Shown here piece by piece: positions 1-4,811 of a DNA stretch of 5,667 bases. Made by a program: the position numbers and the translations under genes. The stretch comes from Acidimicrobiia bacterium (GTDB taxonomy: Bacteria; Actinomycetota; Acidimicrobiia; Acidimicrobiales; JACDCH01): contig JACDCH010000568.1 in assembly GCA_013694495.1 (NCBI GenBank), forward strand, positions 1 to 5,667, written 5' to 3'. The stretch's first letter is position 1. Each line of letters starts with the position of its first letter. The notes beneath the pieces are model-generated. The model did no database searches. It was not told where the DNA came from and saw nothing but the letters and a program-made list of their open reading frames with translations.

Positions 1-223
1 CCACGGCCACGAGACCGAGCAGCAGGCCCCGTCGGGGCAGGCGGGCCCGCAGGGGCAGCCGTCCGGTCGTGGCGGCGGCGACAGACTGGTCGTCGGCGGC
101 GCGGTCGAGCAGCTGCAGGCGGGCCTCCACCTCGGCGGCGCTGATCTCGCCGGCGTCGAAGCGCTGCCACAGCGCAAACCGCCCGCCGGCCCTGGCCTCG
201 TCGATCGCCCCGTCGGCTGCCAT
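1..223 (-). CDS. Small membrane protein with SHOCT-like N-terminus, 3' end cut off by window edge
   Basis: The ATG at 223 opens a reading frame of 74 codons that leaves the window without a stop. The first ~45 residues are soluble and acidic, with a helical stretch reading RFALWQRFDAGEISAAEVEARL (about residues 15-36). This resembles the short SHOCT / DUF1707-type helical motif found at the ends of many actinobacterial membrane proteins (pattern: charged helix, Gly-Glu-Ile, acidic run, Arg-Leu). A basic, Pro/Arg-rich linker (about residues 54-66) then leads into a hydrophobic run beginning GLLLGLVAV, which looks like the start of a transmembrane helix. The basic linker before the helix suggests the N-terminus is cytoplasmic. 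The start lies 30 bases after the stop of the upstream frameshifted gene and may belong to the same transcript. No good Shine-Dalgarno is visible. The function is unknown, and the SHOCT-like assignment is by eye only. Confidence 0.55.
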   Translation of the reverse strand, partial: MAADGAIDEARAGGRFALWQRFDAGEISAAEVEARLQLLDRAADDQSVAAATTGRLPLRARLPRRGLLLGLVAV

Positions 224-253
224 CGACCGGTGGACGGTAGTGCCGCGACGGGC

Positions 254-633
254 TCAGCGTCCGAGCAGTGATTCCTTCCACGCCCGGAACCGGTGGTGGC
301 GGGCCCCGTCGGCGCCGACCCCGTCGGCCGAGCCGTCGGGGAAGAGGCGCAGGGTGACGGGGTGGTCGAGGTCGTCGTCGGTCGCGGCCCAATAGTACGC
401 GTGCCGCCGGTGGCGGGTCCGGCCCGCCAGAGGAGCCACGGCCCGATGCGCCGCTTGTAGTCGGCCACCGGGCAGCCGGGCAGGTCGTTGCCGAGGGCGA
501 GCAGCGACGCCGGCGCCTCGAGCCACGCGGTCGCCTTGATGTTGCGGTCGCGGGTGGGCGTCGGCGGCAGGTCGGCGGTGGTGACCGGCCGGTCGTCGTC
601 GGGGCGCTGGTGGTAGGGGAGCGCGCCGGTCAT
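254..633 (-). pseudogene. Unrecognised ~126-residue protein gene with an internal frameshift
   Basis: Two reading frames each carry half of what looks like one protein. From the ATG at 633 one frame gives a protein-like N-terminal part (MTGALPYHQRPDDD..., then NIKATAWLEAPASLLALGND, then CPVADYKRRIGPWLLWRAGP) down to about 400. The protein-like sequence then continues in another frame as YYWAATDDDLDHPVTLRLFP and ...RHHRFRAWKESLLGR, ending at the TGA at 254-256. The join lies between about 392 and 412 and is best explained by one missing base. The joined product would have about 126 residues, with many Trp and Tyr and no membrane segment. The ATG forms an ATGA overlap with the stop of the acylphosphatase gene, which supports this start and implies translational coupling. 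I do not recognise the family. The break may be a true mutation or a sequencing or assembly error. No slippery heptamer suggesting programmed frameshifting was seen. Confidence 0.6.
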
Positions 634-893
634 CGGGCGGTGAACCCCTCCGTGCCGAGCGGGGCGAGGTCCTCGACGGCGACGTCGGTGACCGTCGCCC
701 GGAGCGGGCCGAGGCAGCACCAGGCCTCGAGGCGGGCGACGGCGTCGGGCGGGCCCTCGGCCTCGACGGTCACGGTGCCGTCGCGCTCGTTGCGGGCGAA
801 GCCGGCCACGCCGAGGCGGGTGGCCTCGCGCTCGGCCGACGCCCGGTAGAAGACGCCCTGCACCCGGCCCGACACCCGGAACCGCCGGCGCAC
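630..893 (-). CDS. acyP: Acylphosphatase
   Basis: This small cytosolic enzyme (EC 3.6.1.7) hydrolyses the carboxyl-phosphate bond of acyl phosphates such as acetyl phosphate or 1,3-bisphosphoglycerate. Starting at GTG 893 the product has 87 residues, the usual family size of about 90. Both family signatures are present: GRVQGVFYR (residues 9-17), whose final Arg17 is the expected substrate-binding residue, and GFARNERDGTV (residues 31-41), whose Asn35 is the expected catalytic Asn. The frame stays open upstream to 998, but the extra residues are low-complexity and overlap the hydrolase gene, so GTG 893 was chosen. It lies 22 bases after the upstream stop, with a weak GGCAGGA-like ribosome site between. 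The TGA stop overlaps the ATG of the next gene (ATGA). Family assignment is firm; the physiological substrate is not known. Confidence 0.9.
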   Translation of the reverse strand: MRRRFRVSGRVQGVFYRASAEREATRLGVAGFARNERDGTVTVEAEGPPDAVARLEAWCCLGPLRATVTDVAVEDLAPLGTEGFTAR

Positions 894-915
894 GAGGCCG
901 GCCGCCGGTCCTGCC

Positions 916-1533
916 CTACCAACCTCGATCGACCCACTCCTGGAGGTGCGGCCGCTCGGCCCCGATGGTGGTCCGCTCGCCGTGGCCCGGCAGCACAAGC
1001 ACCTCGGGGTCGAGCTTCGAGAACAGCCGGTCGTCGATGGAGCGGATGATCGTGGGGAAGCTGCCGCCCTCGAACTTCGTGGCGCCGGGGCCGCCAGGGA
1101 AGAGCGTGTCGCCGCTGAAGAGGACGGGGTGGTCCTCGAGTCGGAAGCACATCGAGCCCCGCGTGTGGCCCGGCGTGTGGATCGTGCGCAGGCGGAGGCG
1201 ACCGACGGGGATGACGTCGTCGTCCTCGAGGGTCTCGTCGTAGGACGGCAGCATGCCGGCGTCCTCCTTCGTGACCGCGACCGAGTAGCCGGCGTCGCGC
1301 AGCTCGGGCACGGCCTGGATGTGGTCCCAGTGCCCGTGGGTCTCGAGCACGCGGCGCACGCCGAGCGCCTTGCACAGCTCGAGGAGCCGGCCGTGCTCGT
1401 TCGCCGCGTCGAGGAGCACGGCGTCGCCGGTCTCGGTGCAGCGCAGCACGTACACGTTGTTGTCGACCGGACCGACCACGACCATGTGGATCTCGACCCC
1501 GGTCGCGTCCCAGACGAGGGTGTCTGCGCTCAT
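916..1533 (-). CDS. Metallo-beta-lactamase-fold hydrolase, glyoxalase II-like
   Basis: The 205-residue product is a complete single-domain MBL-fold hydrolase. The metal-binding set is intact: THGHWDH (residues 65-71, giving His66, His68, Asp70, His71), HTPGHT (His123), SGDTLF (Asp142) and LPGHGERT (His184). This HxHxDH-H-D-H arrangement is that of the binuclear-metal glyoxalase II / hydroxyacyl-thioester hydrolase branch. The C-terminus (TTIGAERPHLQEWVDRGW) looks like that of actinobacterial members of unknown substrate. No signal peptide is present, so it should be cytosolic. In a probable mycothiol-using host, a thiol-conjugate or thioester substrate is a reasonable inference, but nothing here proves it. 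The ATG at 1533 fits the start of the conserved N-terminal strand. The downstream acylphosphatase gene begins 22 bases after this stop, suggesting co-transcription. Confidence 0.88.
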   Translation of the reverse strand: MSADTLVWDATGVEIHMVVVGPVDNNVYVLRCTETGDAVLLDAANEHGRLLELCKALGVRRVLETHGHWDHIQAVPELRDAGYSVAVTKEDAGMLPSYDETLEDDDVIPVGRLRLRTIHTPGHTRGSMCFRLEDHPVLFSGDTLFPGGPGATKFEGGSFPTIIRSIDDRLFSKLDPEVLVLPGHGERTTIGAERPHLQEWVDRGW

Positions 1534-1539
1534 GGAGCG

Positions 1540-1545
1540 AGGCTA
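1540..1545 (-). promoter_or_regulatory. Possible -10 element (TAGCCT) of a leaderless hydrolase transcript
   Basis: On the minus strand TAGCCT fits the actinobacterial TANNNT -10 pattern. It ends 6 bases before the hydrolase ATG, the spacing expected if transcription began at the start codon itself. The 29-base gap to the CBS gene has no convincing Shine-Dalgarno, which agrees with a leaderless start. No good -35 is seen, and such a six-base match is common by chance. Confidence 0.25.
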
Positions 1546-1562
1546 CGCCCGACCCCTGTCGT

Positions 1563-2000
1563 CTAGCGGCCGGAGGCGACGTACTCGTGGAGGGTGCGGG
1601 TCTCTTCGGCGAGCTCGCTCACCCGCACCTTCACCACGTCGCCGATGCTGACGATGCCGACGAGGCGGCCGTCGTCGACCACCGGCAGGTGACGGAAGCG
1701 GTGCTCGGTCATGACCGCCATGAGGTCCTCGATGCGGGCGCTCGGCTGGCACGTGACGACGTCGGTGGTCATCAGCGCGCTCACCGGCTCGTCGAGGGCG
1801 GCGCCGCCCCGGTCGGCGACGGCCCGGACGATGTCGCGCTCCGAAACGATGCCGGCGACGGTGCCGCCGTCGTCGTCGGACACGACGATCGCGCCGATGC
1901 CGTGCTCCTGCAGCACGGCGACGACTGCGGCGATGGTGGTGTCGGCCGCGACCGTGACGACCTCGTTGCCCTTGGTGGCCAGTAGGTGCTCGATCAGCAT
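1563..2000 (-). CDS. Two-CBS-domain regulatory protein
   Basis: The 145-residue product consists almost wholly of two CBS domains, which normally pair into a Bateman module that binds adenine nucleotides. CBS 1 spans about residues 8-65 (VVTVAADTTIAAVVAVLQEH, GAIVVSDD, GIVSERDIVRAV). CBS 2 spans about residues 73-130 (VSALMTTDVVTC, RIEDLMAVMTEHRFRHLPVVDD, LVGIVSIGDVVK). A short charged helix ends the protein. No enzymatic domain is fused, as in the many stand-alone CBS proteins of actinobacteria, some of which are induced by hypoxia or stress. The ligand and partner are unknown. The frame is open upstream to 2510, but that extension is Arg/Pro-rich shadow sequence over the toxin gene. ATG 2000 was chosen because a strong purine-rich ribosome site precedes it and because CBS 1 starts just after. 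Confidence 0.9.
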   Translation of the reverse strand: MLIEHLLATKGNEVVTVAADTTIAAVVAVLQEHGIGAIVVSDDDGGTVAGIVSERDIVRAVADRGGAALDEPVSALMTTDVVTCQPSARIEDLMAVMTEHRFRHLPVVDDGRLVGIVSIGDVVKVRVSELAEETRTLHEYVASGR

Positions 2001-2003
2001 GTG

Positions 2004-2011
2004 CTCCCCCC
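2004..2011 (-). promoter_or_regulatory. Strong ribosome-binding site for the CBS-domain gene
   Basis: The minus-strand sequence GGGGGGAG ends 3 bases before the ATG at 2000, placing its core about 5-9 bases upstream. It is the strongest Shine-Dalgarno-like site among the leftward genes and decides the CBS gene start. It lies in the 62-base gap between the toxin stop and the CBS ATG, which otherwise shows no clear promoter. Confidence 0.6.
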
Positions 2012-2062
2012 TCGGTTGTCGGTGGGCCACGACGCTGGGGCCGGCTCCAGCCTCGCGCGTCT

Positions 2063-2076
2063 TCACGTCGACGTGA
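2063..2076. repeat. 14-base perfect palindrome at the toxin stop codon
   Basis: TCACGTCGACGTGA is its own reverse complement and includes the toxin's TGA. It encodes the last residues (Thr-Ser-Thr-stop). No function is evident, and a palindrome of this length can arise by chance in a GC-rich window this size. Confidence 0.3.
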
Positions 2077-2467
2077 CGTCGAAGCCGAGAGCGAGCGCGA
2101 CCGGGATCTGGTCGGGGTCGAAGGTGAGGAAGGTGACGGGACGGGGGAGCCGGTCGGCGGCGGCGAGGTGGAGGGCGTGCACCGAGCGCACCGGCTGGGT
2201 GCGGCCGAGCTCGGCGGCTCGTCCGAGGCAGCGTCCGTCGAGGGGCACGACGTGGATGCGCTCCCAGTCGTCGCGCAGCGCCCGGCGGAGGTCGTCGCGC
2301 TCGGTCGGGTCGGCGTCGAGCTGGTCGACGACCATCAGCGCCTCGGTGAGTGCCAGTGCGCTGGCGCACCAGACGGGGTCGGCCGCCATCGCCGCCCGCG
2401 CCACCTCGCCCGCCGGTCCCCCGAGGTAGCGGGCCAGCAACCCCGACGAATCGAGGGCGACGGTCAC
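2063..2467 (-). CDS. vapC: PIN-domain toxin of a VapBC-type toxin-antitoxin pair
   Basis: The 134-residue product has the size and layout of VapC toxins, Mg-dependent ribonucleases that cleave RNA and arrest growth unless bound by antitoxin. The N-terminus VALDSSGLL gives the first catalytic acid Asp6. ALTEALMV gives Glu42. The C-terminal motif VHALHLAAA corresponds to the usual DALHLA, but the Asp is His97 here (codon CAC where GAC is expected). FLTFDPDQ gives the fourth acid, Asp117. Three of four expected active-site acids are therefore present and one is replaced, so ribonuclease activity is uncertain. Translation starts at GTG 2467 behind a G-rich stretch. The antitoxin gene ends 76 bases upstream, with a large hairpin between. 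The assignment to the PIN family is firm; calling it an active toxin is not. Confidence 0.85.
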   Translation of the reverse strand: MTVALDSSGLLARYLGGPAGEVARAAMAADPVWCASALALTEALMVVDQLDADPTERDDLRRALRDDWERIHVVPLDGRCLGRAAELGRTQPVRSVHALHLAAADRLPRPVTFLTFDPDQIPVALALGFDVTST

Positions 2468-2487
2468 CCGCCCCGACCACCCCCCGT

Positions 2488-2532
2488 TCTTTGGCAGGTG
2501 GGTGTCGCACGCTGAGACCCAGCTGCCAAAGA
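2488..2532. repeat. Large inverted repeat (hairpin) between antitoxin and toxin genes
   Basis: Two 19-base arms (2488-2506 and 2514-2532) pair with only two mismatches around a 7-base loop (2507-2513). The outer ends are TCTTTGGCAG and CTGCCAAAGA. The repeat fills most of the 76-base gap between the antitoxin stop and the toxin GTG and lies about 20 bases before that GTG on the toxin's transcript. No T-run follows on either strand, so it is not a textbook intrinsic terminator. It could be a terminator or attenuator that lowers toxin expression, an RNA-processing site, or one copy of a dispersed palindromic element. The arms differ clearly in base composition from the surrounding coding DNA. 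Confidence 0.8.
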
Positions 2533-2543
2533 TCGAGCGGGGT

Positions 2544-2810
2544 TCATCGGATCTCGCGGAGGAGGCGGTCGAGGCGGGCGCCGGCCCAAAGGGGGACGAC
2601 GAGGGACGGCTCGGGGCGGTCGTCTCGGCGGGCCCGGATCAGCAGCCCGCGGGCGACGAGGTCCTCGATGGTCGGCGAGCGGTCGAGGTCGGACTCGACC
2701 GGCCCGAGCTGGGCCACGGGTCGGCCGCCGACGGTGACGACGATCCGCTCGCCGCCCTCGGCGCGCCGCAGGGCCTGCGCCAGCTGGGCCCGCAGCGTCC
2801 GGACGTTCAT
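2544..2810 (-). CDS. vapB: Phd/YefM-family antitoxin (VapB role)
   Basis: The 88-residue product begins MNVRTLRAQLAQALRRAEGG and continues ERIVVTVGGRPVAQLGPV, the standard N-terminal DNA-binding fold of Phd/YefM antitoxins (helix, then 'GE.I.VT..GRPVA.L.P'). The C-terminal part, through SLVVPLWAGARLDRLLREIR (residues 69-88), is the toxin-binding tail commonly seen in actinobacterial VapB partners of PIN toxins. The protein should bind and neutralise the PIN toxin encoded next to it and repress its own promoter. The frame is open upstream to 2978, but that part is the shadow of the divergent dehydrogenase gene. ATG 2810 matches the family's start, with AGGTG about 6 bases ahead. Overlapping GTGTACAC-type palindromes sit directly upstream. 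The pair lacks the usual overlap between antitoxin and toxin genes. Confidence 0.87.
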   Translation of the reverse strand: MNVRTLRAQLAQALRRAEGGERIVVTVGGRPVAQLGPVESDLDRSPTIEDLVARGLLIRARRDDRPEPSLVVPLWAGARLDRLLREIR

Positions 2811-2812
2811 GC

Positions 2813-2828
2813 GTACACCTGTGTACAC
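2813..2828. promoter_or_regulatory. Probable Phd/YefM-type operator: overlapping palindromes
   Basis: GTACAC-CT-GTGTAC (2813-2826) is an inverted repeat with 6-base arms, and GTGTACAC (2821-2828) is a perfect 8-base palindrome overlapping it. The GTACA units recur 10 bases apart, about one helical turn, on the same face. Phd and YefM antitoxins of E. coli and phage P1 are known to bind palindromes with a TGTACA core. The site lies 2-18 bases before the antitoxin ATG and overlaps the inferred -10 element, as expected for autorepression. Confidence 0.6.
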
Positions 2829-2849
2829 GCGCGGGCTTGCGGCGGTCAA
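2820..2849 (-). promoter_or_regulatory. Putative promoter of the toxin-antitoxin operon
   Basis: On the minus strand, TTGACC (2849-2844) is a good -35 match. After 18 bases it is followed by TACACA (2825-2820) as a possible -10. Transcription would begin about 3 bases before the antitoxin ATG, giving a nearly leaderless message. The -10 sits inside the palindromic operator. This is a by-eye match only. Confidence 0.4.
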
Positions 2850-2871
2850 CCGCCGTCGGGAGACTGCCGCC

Positions 2872-4011
2872 ATGAACTTCGCCTTCTCCGAGGAGCAGGA
2901 GGAGCTGCGGCGCATCACCCGCCAGTTCCTCGAGTCCAAGTCGTCCGAGGCCGAGGTGCGCCGCCTCATGGAGACCACGGAGGGCTACGACCAGACGATC
3001 TGGTCGCAGATGGCCAACGAGCTCGGCCTCCAGAGCCTCATCATCCCCGAGGAGTACGGCGGCCAGGGCTTCGGCTACGTCGAGCTCACGGTGGTGCTCG
3101 AGGAGATGGGTCGGGCGCTGCTCGCCGCCCCGTACTTCTCCACCGTCGCCCTCGCCACGAACGTGCTGCTCCACGCCGGCGACGACGCGGCCAAGCAGGA
3201 CCTCCTCCCGGGGATCGCCAGCGGCGACACGATCGCCACGCTCGCCTTCACCGAGGAGAACGGCCGCTGGGACGAGGCCGGCATCACGATGGAGGCCAGC
3301 CGGATGGGGGGCGGGGGAGACGCCGCCTCGGGTGACGGCTTCAAGCTCAACGGCACGAAGATGTTCGTGCTCGACGGCCACACGGCCAACGTGGTGCTCG
3401 TCGCGGCCAAGACCACCGCCGGTGTGTCGATCTTCCAGGTGGCGGGCGATGCCGCCGGCCTCACCCGCACGGCGCTGGCCACCATGGACCAGACCCGCAA
3501 GCAGGCCAAGCTCGAGTTCGCCGACGTCGACGCCAAGCTGATCGGCACCGACGGCGCCGGCTGGACCACCCTCGAGCGGGTCCTCGACCTCGCCGTCGTG
3601 GCCCTCGCCGCCGAGCAGGTCGGCGGTGCCCAGAAGGTGCTCGAGATGGCCGTCGAGTACGCCAAGGTGCGCGTGCAGTTCGGCCGCCCCATCGGCTCCT
3701 TCCAGGCCATCAAGCACAAGTGCGCCGACATGCTGCTCGAGGTCGAGTCGGCGAAGTCGGCCGCGTACTACGCCGGCTGGTGCGCGTCGGAGCTGAACGA
3801 CGAGCTGCCCTCGGTGGCGTCGCTGGCCAAGGCGTACTGCTCGGAGGCGTACTTCCACGCCACCGCCGAGAACATCCAGATCCACGGCGGCATCGGCTTC
3901 ACGTGGGAGCACCCGGCCCACCTGTACTTCAAGCGGGCCAAGTCTTCCGAGCTCCTCTTCGGCGACCCCACCTACCACCGCGAGCTGCTCGCCCAGCGCA
4001 TCGGCATCTAG
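2872..4011 (+). CDS. Acyl-CoA dehydrogenase family protein (FadE-type)
   Basis: The 379-residue product has the full acyl-CoA dehydrogenase fold, whose members oxidise acyl-CoA to enoyl-CoA with FAD. The N-terminal helical domain covers about residues 1-120 (FSEEQEELRRITRQFL, IIPEEYGGQGFG, EEMGRAL). The middle beta domain covers about 121-225 (TLAFTEENG, LNGTKMFVLDG). The C-terminal helical domain covers 230-379, with VRVQFGRPIGSFQAIKH (266-282) and IQIHGGIGFTWEHPAHLYF (335-353), both family hallmarks for FAD binding. By eye, the place of the usual catalytic Glu (YEGT in medium-chain enzymes) reads LLFGDP with Phe363, and the alternative isovaleryl-type Glu position reads Ala241. The protein may thus resemble the non-catalytic partner subunits of mycobacterial heteromeric dehydrogenases. 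GGGAG about 9 bases before ATG 2872 supports the start. The substrate is unknown. Confidence 0.93.
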   Translation: MNFAFSEEQEELRRITRQFLESKSSEAEVRRLMETTEGYDQTIWSQMANELGLQSLIIPEEYGGQGFGYVELTVVLEEMGRALLAAPYFSTVALATNVLLHAGDDAAKQDLLPGIASGDTIATLAFTEENGRWDEAGITMEASRMGGGGDAASGDGFKLNGTKMFVLDGHTANVVLVAAKTTAGVSIFQVAGDAAGLTRTALATMDQTRKQAKLEFADVDAKLIGTDGAGWTTLERVLDLAVVALAAEQVGGAQKVLEMAVEYAKVRVQFGRPIGSFQAIKHKCADMLLEVESAKSAAYYAGWCASELNDELPSVASLAKAYCSEAYFHATAENIQIHGGIGFTWEHPAHLYFKRAKSSELLFGDPTYHRELLAQRIGI

Positions 4012-4038
4012 CCGCCCCGCTCGCCGACCCCACTCCCG

Positions 4039-4083
4039 ATCGGGGACAGCAGTCCGGATGATGTCTGGAGAGCTGCCCCCGAT
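4039..4083. repeat. Large interrupted hairpin after the acyl-CoA dehydrogenase gene
   Basis: The outer arms ATCGGGGACAGC (4039-4050) and GCTGCCCCCGAT (4072-4083) pair over 12 bases with one mismatch. After a 2-by-2 internal loop, an inner 6-base stem (4053-4058 with 4064-4069, one G-U pair) closes a 5-base loop. A separate palindrome CCCGATCGGG (4035-4044) overlaps the left arm. It begins 28 bases after the dehydrogenase stop and ends 29 bases before the next ATG. No T-tract follows, but many high-GC actinobacterial terminators lack one, so it may end the dehydrogenase transcript. It could also be a leader structure of the hydrolase gene. Confidence 0.65.
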
Positions 4084-4099
4084 TCGCGTCGGGTGGGCG

Positions 4100-4105
4100 T
4101 ACGGT
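4100..4105 (+). promoter_or_regulatory. Possible -10 element (TACGGT) for the hydrolase operon
   Basis: TACGGT fits the TANNNT pattern and lies 7 bases before the hydrolase ATG, the spacing of an actinobacterial leaderless promoter. No clear -35 is visible. It falls just downstream of the large hairpin, where a new transcription unit would be expected to start. Confidence 0.3.
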
Positions 4106-4112
4106 CGCCGGC

Positions 4113-4811
4113 ATGGCCGACGAGGCGAGCGCGGCGCCGCCGACGCCGTACCAGGCGCTGCGGGTCCTCGCCAGCGAGCGGGTGGCGGTGACGCCCACGT
4201 TCGAGCACGTCGAGCACCACACGATGGGCGGCCTGCTCACGATGCTGTGGCACTGGCCCGCCGAGGGTGCGCCCGCCGGGGTGGTCGTGTGCTGCGGCGG
4301 CGCCATGGGCGGGCTGCTCGGGCCGGCGGGCGGGCTGTACCACGACCTCGGCGAGGCCCTCGTGGCCCGGGGGATCGGGGTGGTGCGGGTGGGGTGGCGG
4401 AAGCCGAACGACCTCGACGCGTGCCTCCACGACCTTCTCGCGGCGCTTGAGCTGTCGGCCCGGCGGGGCGCGCCCCGGGCGGTCACCGTCGGGCACAGCT
4501 TCGGCGGTGCCGTGGCCGTGCAGGCCGGCGTGGCCGTCGACGACTTCGTCGCCGGCGTCATCACGCTCGCCACCCAGTCGGCCGGCTGCGAGGTGGCGGG
4601 CGGGCTGATCGGCCGGCCGGTCCTGTGCTTCCACGGCTCCGCCGACGAGCTGCTGCCGGCGATGTGCAGCGAGCTCGTCGCCGGCCTGGCCGAGGGCGAG
4701 GTCGTCGTGCTGCCCGGGGCCGGGCACCTCCTCACCGAGGGCGGGGCGGCCATCCGGGAGCGGCTGCTGGCCTGGCTCCCCGACGTCCTCGGCTGCGAGG
4801 CTGGGCCCTGA
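4113..4811 (+). CDS. Alpha/beta hydrolase
   Basis: The 232-residue product has an alpha/beta-hydrolase core with an apparently complete catalytic triad. The nucleophile elbow is GHSFGG (residues 127-132, Ser129), the acid is probably Asp178 in CFHGSADELLP, and the histidine is His205 in LPGAGHLL. The oxyanion region is probably near CCGGAMGGLLGPAGG (residues 60-74). It resembles the small dienelactone-hydrolase-like or KANL3/Tex30-like hydrolases rather than classical esterases with a large lid. No signal peptide is seen, so it should act in the cytosol. The substrate cannot be told from the sequence. ATG 4113 was chosen as the first start after the intergenic hairpin. The stop overlaps the next gene's ATG by one base (TGATG), so translation is probably coupled with the TerB-like gene. 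Confidence 0.85.
   Translation: MADEASAAPPTPYQALRVLASERVAVTPTFEHVEHHTMGGLLTMLWHWPAEGAPAGVVVCCGGAMGGLLGPAGGLYHDLGEALVARGIGVVRVGWRKPNDLDACLHDLLAALELSARRGAPRAVTVGHSFGGAVAVQAGVAVDDFVAGVITLATQSAGCEVAGGLIGRPVLCFHGSADELLPAMCSELVAGLAEGEVVVLPGAGHLLTEGGAAIRERLLAWLPDVLGCEAGP

Noticed and set aside
2035..2050. Near-palindrome CTGGGGCCGGCTCCAG before the CBS gene
   Set aside because: It is only 16 bases, imperfect and with almost no loop, so it is not a stable hairpin. It is expected by chance in GC-rich DNA.
2001..2510. N-terminal extension of the CBS protein, giving a 315-residue product
   Set aside because: The added ~170 residues are Arg/Pro-rich frame-shadow over the PIN toxin gene. A strong ribosome site and the first CBS strand mark ATG 2000 as the start.
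2841..2854. Short inverted repeat GGCGGT-CA-ACCGCC in the divergent region
   Set aside because: The arms are 6 bases with a 2-base spacer and are GC-rich. They overlap the inferred -35 of the antitoxin promoter but are too short to call as a separate site.
2350..2871. N-terminal extension of the acyl-CoA dehydrogenase, giving 553 residues
   Set aside because: The extra residues are Arg/Ser/Pro-rich shadow of the toxin-antitoxin genes. The family starts at MNFAFSEEQEEL, preceded by GGGAG.
2464..3978. A 504-codon open frame on the minus strand opposite the acyl-CoA dehydrogenase
   Set aside because: Its product is low-complexity (Gly, Val, Leu, His, Arg-rich) and is the antisense shadow of the dehydrogenase, whose motifs are unmistakable. 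Long antisense frames are common in high-GC DNA.
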